DNA from: CAADGV01 sp040290295
Lineage (GTDB): Bacteria > Bacteroidota > Ignavibacteria > UBA10030 > UBA6906
Reading direction: 5' to 3'
Length of the DNA: 64,000 nucleotides
Assembly (NCBI GenBank): GCA_040290295.1
Contig: PSMW01000006.1
Location: 87,262-151,261 of the forward strand
The notes beneath the pieces were generated by a model, which made no database searches, was not told the DNA's origin, and worked only from the letters and a program-made list of their open reading frames with translations. Positions 60,673-64,000 of this stretch are shown here, piece after piece. The translations under genes were made by a program, and so were the position numbers. Positions within the stretch are counted from its first letter, which is position 1. Each line of letters begins with the position of its first letter.

Positions 60673-62838
60673 ATGCCGAACTTCTCCTTCAGCTTCTCAC
60701 TTCCCGTTGTGATCGTGCTGCTTGCCGCTGCGCTTGCTGCAACGATTGCTTGGTTTTTCTATCGCACCACCATTCCGCCCGTTCCTCCGCGCACGAAAGC
60801 ATTGCTGATAACGCTTCGCACACTTTCCCTCTTCGCACTGTTAGTGTTGTTGGCAGAGCCGTTGGTTCGACTCACCACGACAACGGCGAAGAAACCCGTC
60901 CTCGCCATCCTTTTCGACGACAGCAAGAGCATGACGATCAACGATGCCGGAGGCGATCGGAAGGAAATCTACAGGCGTTTGTTCGCCGACATGAACTTCA
61001 CGTCCCTTGTGCCCAACGGTGAGGTGCGCTTCTACGCCTTCGGCAGTTCGCTGCGTCCCCTCGCGTCTGGAGTGTTCGATTCGCTGGCACTCGACAAAGA
61101 CGCGACGAACATCAGCGCAGCGCTGCGTGGCGTAGCCGAAGAACGCGAACGTCTCAACCTTGCCGCCCTCGTCCTTGTCACCGACGGCAACTACAATCTT
61201 GGACAGAATCCTCTGTACGACGCGGAACGCATCGGTCTCCCGATCTTTCCCATCGGGATCGGCGACACGACAGAACAAAAGGATGTGCTGATCACCAAAG
61301 TGCTGACCAACGAGTTGGTCTATGCCGAAACGGAAGTGCCGGTCGATGTGACGGTGAAGAGTGCGGGCTATCGAAACGAGACGGTCGATGTATCGCTCCA
61401 CCATGAGGGACGAGAAGTCAGCCGCGCAAGGATCACGCTTCAAGAGGGAACGCGCGAATACAGCGTGCGACTCTCGTACATACCCTTAGGCGAGGGTGTC
61501 AAACGCTACACGGTTCGCATCTCCTCGTTGCCGGGCGAATTGACCACGGCGAACAATCAACGAGTGATCCTTGCACGCGTCTTGAAGAGCAAACTGCACA
61601 TCCTCCTGCTCGCCGGCGTGCCCTCGCCCGATCTTTCGATCGTCAAGTACACCTTGCGTGAGGATAAGAACCTCACCGTCAGCTCGCTCACACTCAAAAC
61701 GCCCTCGACGTTTTACGAGCCCGACAATCCACAAACGCTTCTCGATTCTGCCGATTGTCTGGTGCTGATCGGGTTTCCACTGTCCACAACATCGGAGACG
61801 ATTGTGGAGATGGTACGTTCGGCCGTTGCGCGCAGAACGGTCCCCATCTTTTTCATCGATGGACAGAACGTCGATGAACGAAAGCTTGAAGCGTTGAGCA
61901 CGGTTCTGCCCTTCACGATCGTCACTCCTTCTGTGAACGAGCACATTGTCTTTGCCGAGCCTGTGCCGGCGCAGAGAAATCATCCGATCATGGCAACTGG
62001 CAGCGAACGAAGTGCGGAAGCTTGGAAACGTCTTCCGCCGATCTTCAAGACTCAAGCAGTGGTCAGGGCAAAACCCGAGGCGGTGGTGCTTGCTACTGCG
62101 CGTGTCGCAACCGTCGTGACGAACGATCCGCTCATCCTTCTTCGAAACATCAATCGGCAAAAGTCGCTTGCGGTTGTGGGCTACGGCATCTGGCGCTGGC
62201 GCCTGATGGCGCAAGGAAACAGAGAAACAGAACACCTGATGGCAACGTTTCTCACCAACGGCATACGCTGGCTCACCACACGCGACGACGCGCGGCCCGT
62301 GAAAGTCACGCCGGTCAAGCCGGCATTTGCCCAAGGTGAGCAGATCGAGTTCGTGGGAGAGGTGTACGACGCGAGTGCAAACCCGATCGACAACGCCATG
62401 CTGCGCGTGACGGCACGCCTGCACGAGCGCGAATTCGAAACGGTTCTCCGCCCTCTCGGCAACGGACGCTATGACGGAAGCCTCGAAGGATTGGGTGAGG
62501 GGGACTATACGTTTACTGCGTCCGCTACACACGAAGGGCAACAGCTCGGAGAAGATCGCGGAAGGTTTTCCGTCGGTGAGGTGAATTTGGAATATCAGGA
62601 AACGCGCATGAACATCCAGCTCCTGCGACAGATGGCAGCGCGATCGGGTGGTGCCTTCGTGATGCCGCGGGAGATCGTCAAGCTGCCTTCGTTGTTGGCT
62701 GAACGTGGATCGTTCGCGCCGAGAGAAGTACAGACGACGGAAGAGAGAGAACTCTGGAACTGGCCCTATGTTCTCGGACTTGTGGTTGCACTTTTAGGTG
62801 TGGAATGGTTCATGCGAAAGAGCCATGGAATGTTGTGA
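60673..62838 (+). CDS. VWA-like membrane protein
   Basis: The 721-residue protein starts with two membrane helices (SLPVVIVLLAAALAATIAWF, and LRTLSLFALLVLLAEPLV), then a VWA-like domain with the metal motif FDDSKSMTI and LVTDGNYNLG. Beyond about residue 230 the protein has long beta-rich repeats, including a gatase-like segment (LVLIGFPLSTTSETIVEMV), and a membrane helix at the C-terminus (NWPYVLGLVVALLGVEWFM). It is likely a partner of the MoxR ATPase upstream. Exact function unknown. The ATG at 60673 is used. Confidence 0.8.
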   Translation: MPNFSFSFSLPVVIVLLAAALAATIAWFFYRTTIPPVPPRTKALLITLRTLSLFALLVLLAEPLVRLTTTTAKKPVLAILFDDSKSMTINDAGGDRKEIYRRLFADMNFTSLVPNGEVRFYAFGSSLRPLASGVFDSLALDKDATNISAALRGVAEERERLNLAALVLVTDGNYNLGQNPLYDAERIGLPIFPIGIGDTTEQKDVLITKVLTNELVYAETEVPVDVTVKSAGYRNETVDVSLHHEGREVSRARITLQEGTREYSVRLSYIPLGEGVKRYTVRISSLPGELTTANNQRVILARVLKSKLHILLLAGVPSPDLSIVKYTLREDKNLTVSSLTLKTPSTFYEPDNPQTLLDSADCLVLIGFPLSTTSETIVEMVRSAVARRTVPIFFIDGQNVDERKLEALSTVLPFTIVTPSVNEHIVFAEPVPAQRNHPIMATGSERSAEAWKRLPPIFKTQAVVRAKPEAVVLATARVATVVTNDPLILLRNINRQKSLAVVGYGIWRWRLMAQGNRETEHLMATFLTNGIRWLTTRDDARPVKVTPVKPAFAQGEQIEFVGEVYDASANPIDNAMLRVTARLHEREFETVLRPLGNGRYDGSLEGLGEGDYTFTASATHEGQQLGEDRGRFSVGEVNLEYQETRMNIQLLRQMAARSGGAFVMPREIVKLPSLLAERGSFAPREVQTTEERELWNWPYVLGLVVALLGVEWFMRKSHGML

Positions 62839-62937
62839 GGTCTTGCTTCTGCCATGTCGGTTCGGTAGTTTCTGCTCAGGAGGTCAATCAAGGCGGCTGA
62901 TACTTCGTCGACGGTGAACTTTCTTCCGGCACTGTGT

Positions 62938-63210
62938 ATGCGTGATTTCGTCCGACTTCTCAAGGCGTGGCTCGACGGAACGTACCGCGTGTTTCCATGG
63001 GCAACGTTCTTCGTGCTCATCCTCGTCGGGGTGTACGCCATCAATCCCTTCGACATCATTCCCGATTTCATTCCGTTCGTGGGGGTGATAGACGATGCCG
63101 CGATGCTCGGCTTCCTGGTGCGCGCGTTCATGCGGGACGTGAGCAAGTTTCGTGCGTGGGAGGCAAGCAATGCCTCGCAGCGCGCCGACACCGCGCAGAT
63201 TCCCGTCTGA
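62938..63210 (+). CDS. YkvA/DUF1232 membrane protein
   Basis: The 90-residue protein shows the DUF1232 signature NPFDIIPDFIPFVGVIDD, following a hydrophobic segment. No function is known for this widespread family of small membrane proteins. The ATG at 62938 is chosen over an in-frame GTG at 62914. It follows the VWA-like gene by 100 bases. The segment after the signature is charged. Confidence 0.85.
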   Translation: MRDFVRLLKAWLDGTYRVFPWATFFVLILVGVYAINPFDIIPDFIPFVGVIDDAAMLGFLVRAFMRDVSKFRAWEASNASQRADTAQIPV

Positions 63211-63242
63211 GCACGATCGCCTTTGCACACCTCGTTGAGTAA

Positions 63243-63270
63243 ATTCCAATACTCACCCTCCAAGCTTCAA
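63243..63270. repeat. Heptamer-phased repeat, 4 units
   Basis: Units ATTCCAA, TACTCAC, CCTCCAA and GCTTCAA follow the 7-base phase seen at 28165-28227. Confidence 0.5.
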
Positions 63271-63283
63271 ACTGAGTACTGTT

Positions 63284-63310
63284 GTAGGAGGAGCAGGCTG
63301 CTCGTCCTAC
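63284..63310. repeat. Hairpin, 12-bp arms with one mismatch
   Basis: GTAGGAGGAGCA (63284-63295) pairs with TGCTCGTCCTAC (63299-63310), one mismatch, with a three-base loop. It belongs to the palindrome-rich end region. Confidence 0.7.
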
Positions 63311-63321
63311 ACCCTGGTGTG

Positions 63322-63343
63322 GGTCGGGACGGGCGTCCCGACC
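63322..63343. repeat. Perfect palindrome
   Basis: GGTCGGGACG (63322-63331) and CGTCCCGACC (63334-63343) form a perfect 10-bp stem around two bases. It is 12 bases beyond the previous hairpin, and the two look like one repeat unit. Confidence 0.75.
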
Positions 63344-63361
63344 TACAACGCTTGAGGTGAA

Positions 63362-63389
63362 GTTCCAATTGTGAAGCTCCAAGTTCCAA
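63362..63389. repeat. Heptamer-phased repeat, 4 units
   Basis: GTTCCAA, TTGTGAA, GCTCCAA and GTTCCAA are consecutive 7-base units. Confidence 0.55.
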
Positions 63390-63407
63390 CACGTTTAGTC
63401 TCCACTC

Positions 63408-63446
63408 TGCTTCCCTCCGCACACAGCCGACGATTTCGCAACGCGC
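63408..63446. repeat. Imperfect direct repeat, copy A
   Basis: This 39-base segment recurs at 63684-63722 with about five differences; both start TGCTTCCCTCC and contain GACGATTTCGCAACGCGC. Confidence 0.65.
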
Positions 63447-63500
63447 AGATTTGTGTTGCGCGCGATTCTTCTCATGCTGAAGCAAGATGTTTCTGAGATG

Positions 63501-63527
63501 TACTTTCCCTTTGGAAGAGAAAGTACC
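63501..63527. repeat. Hairpin GTACTTTC / GAAAGTAC
   Basis: Perfect 8-base arms (63501-63508 and 63520-63527) enclose an 11-base loop within the repeat region. Confidence 0.6.
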
Positions 63528-63683
63528 AAAGAGAACTTTGCGAAATCGTAATGCGCGCCTGGGTGCCGAAACATACCCTTGATGCGCTGTAGTGTGAAGG
63601 CACCCCTCACGCGCCAACGCGCTTGCCGTAAGTTTCGGCTCTCGTGTAATGCGCTGAGGCCGAAACGTAAACCCTTCGCGTGA

Positions 63684-63722
63684 TGCTTCCCTCCACGCAC
63701 GGCCGACGATTTCGCAACGCGC
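63684..63722. repeat. Imperfect direct repeat, copy B
   Basis: Second copy of the 39-base repeat at 63408-63446. Confidence 0.65.
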
Positions 63723-63824
63723 CAATGTGGTTTGCGCACAACATATCCCGAGGTTCTCTATGAAAGGAGGTTTCGACTTCGCCTCGCTTCACGCCGCTCA
63801 ACCTGACGTGTGATACTGGTGTTC

Positions 63825-63862
63825 GTCACCCTGAGCGTAACGAAGCGGAGTCGAAGGGTGAC
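63825..63862. repeat. Palindromic dispersed-type repeat
   Basis: GTCACCCT ... AGGGTGAC bounds a 38-base element with inner GAGCGTAACGAAGCGGAGTC. Elements of this general type, ending in CACCCTGAGC and GAAGGGTG, occur widely in bacterial intergenic regions. Confidence 0.6.
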
Positions 63863-63880
63863 GGGCGGACGGAGGCGCAA

Positions 63881-63908
63881 GTTCCAATACTCAAGCTCCA
63901 AGCTCCAA
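63881..63908. repeat. Heptamer-phased repeat, 4 units
   Basis: GTTCCAA, TACTCAA, GCTCCAA and GCTCCAA, in direct 7-base phase. Confidence 0.6.
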
Positions 63909-64000
63909 TCGCGTGAACCCCAATCACGAGTCTCTGTCGTTACGGACGAGCATGGATGGTTTGTAGAAGCTCAGCGGTTGCGTGCGTTAGGTGCCCGGAG

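Larger units (their letters stand above)
63211..64000. other. 790-base non-coding region rich in repeats
   Basis: No gene is recognised in the last 790 bases. It contains three heptamer-phased arrays, several perfect or near-perfect hairpins, and a 39-base imperfect direct repeat at 63408-63446 and 63684-63723 centred on GACGATTTCGCAACGCGC, with an inverted partial copy near 63536-63556. Open frames crossing it in the reverse direction only reflect these repeats. Confidence 0.6.

Noticed and set aside
63301..63360. CRISPR array in the end region
   Set aside because: Repeats are palindromic or 7-base phased, not 24-37-base repeats with regular unique spacers, and no cas gene is present.

Overview
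This 64-kb window is a bacterial chromosome segment of moderate-to-high GC (judged by eye). It carries housekeeping genes and a set of envelope genes typical of the Bacteroidota/Chlorobiota (FCB) group: a cargo protein with a type IX secretion sorting tail (53645-54892), a carboxypeptidase-regulatory-domain plus DUF5686 outer-membrane-type protein (6380-8707), a DUF1460 amidase-like protein, an alternative GlmU-like protein, a short RNA polymerase omega subunit, and promoter boxes resembling TAnnTTTG. The mixture suggests an Ignavibacteria/Kapabacteria-like lineage. That placement is inference; there is no rRNA gene here. No tRNA, rRNA, CRISPR array, transposase or phage module was recognised.

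Layout. 1-2485: end of glucokinase, then moaD-moaE-moaA and a sulfite-oxidase-type molybdoenzyme. 3036-4823: ychF and an F420-reductase-like NAD(P) protein. 4964-14414: a broken arylsulfotransferase-like gene, the DUF5686 protein, a TPR-like protein, a cation-diffusion transporter, two membrane proteins, an esterase, a type 5 uracil-DNA glycosylase and a patatin. 14439-17850: oligoendopeptidase F and an ECF sigma / membrane regulator / YbjQ operon. 18001-22537: two ATP-grasp ligases, a GCS2-type carboxylate-amine ligase and an M29 aminopeptidase on one strand, the best candidate here for an undescribed small-molecule or peptide pathway. 22614-24076: a second ECF sigma with an RskA-like anti-sigma. 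24437-30427: a VOC protein with a histone-like basic tail, an aminotransferase, an RNA m5U methyltransferase, a Cys/Met-metabolism lyase and a ketopantoate reductase.

30473-39516: an NFACT-family protein faces the yicC-gmk-rpoZ-coaBC-udg-dnaB block across an intergenic region with two exact DnaA boxes (32142-32221), which could be an origin or a DnaA-controlled site. 39550-48636: glycosyltransferase, AmrS-type radical SAM enzyme, FKBP isomerase, a YdjM-like membrane protein, the cdd-atl-tag cluster, a metallophosphoesterase coupled to a GlmU-like protein, and a YbaK deacylase. 48687-53429 holds three broken genes and a purine permease. 53645-63207: the type IX cargo protein, an S9 peptidase with a long C-terminal extension, an APC permease, MoxR with a VWA-like membrane protein, and a DUF1232 protein. 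The last 790 bases are non-coding and rich in palindromes and 7-base-phased repeats.

Two themes cut across the window. First, at least five genes are interrupted by one or two point lesions while the rest of the reading frame is well preserved: ASST-like, atl, a secreted carbohydrate-binding-like gene, cfa, and a secreted Trp/Arg-rich gene. This is either recent gene decay or sequence error. Second, a heptamer-phased repeat family appears at four intergenic places. Coordinates come from reading the sequence by hand; functions are assigned from recognised family motifs, not from a database search.
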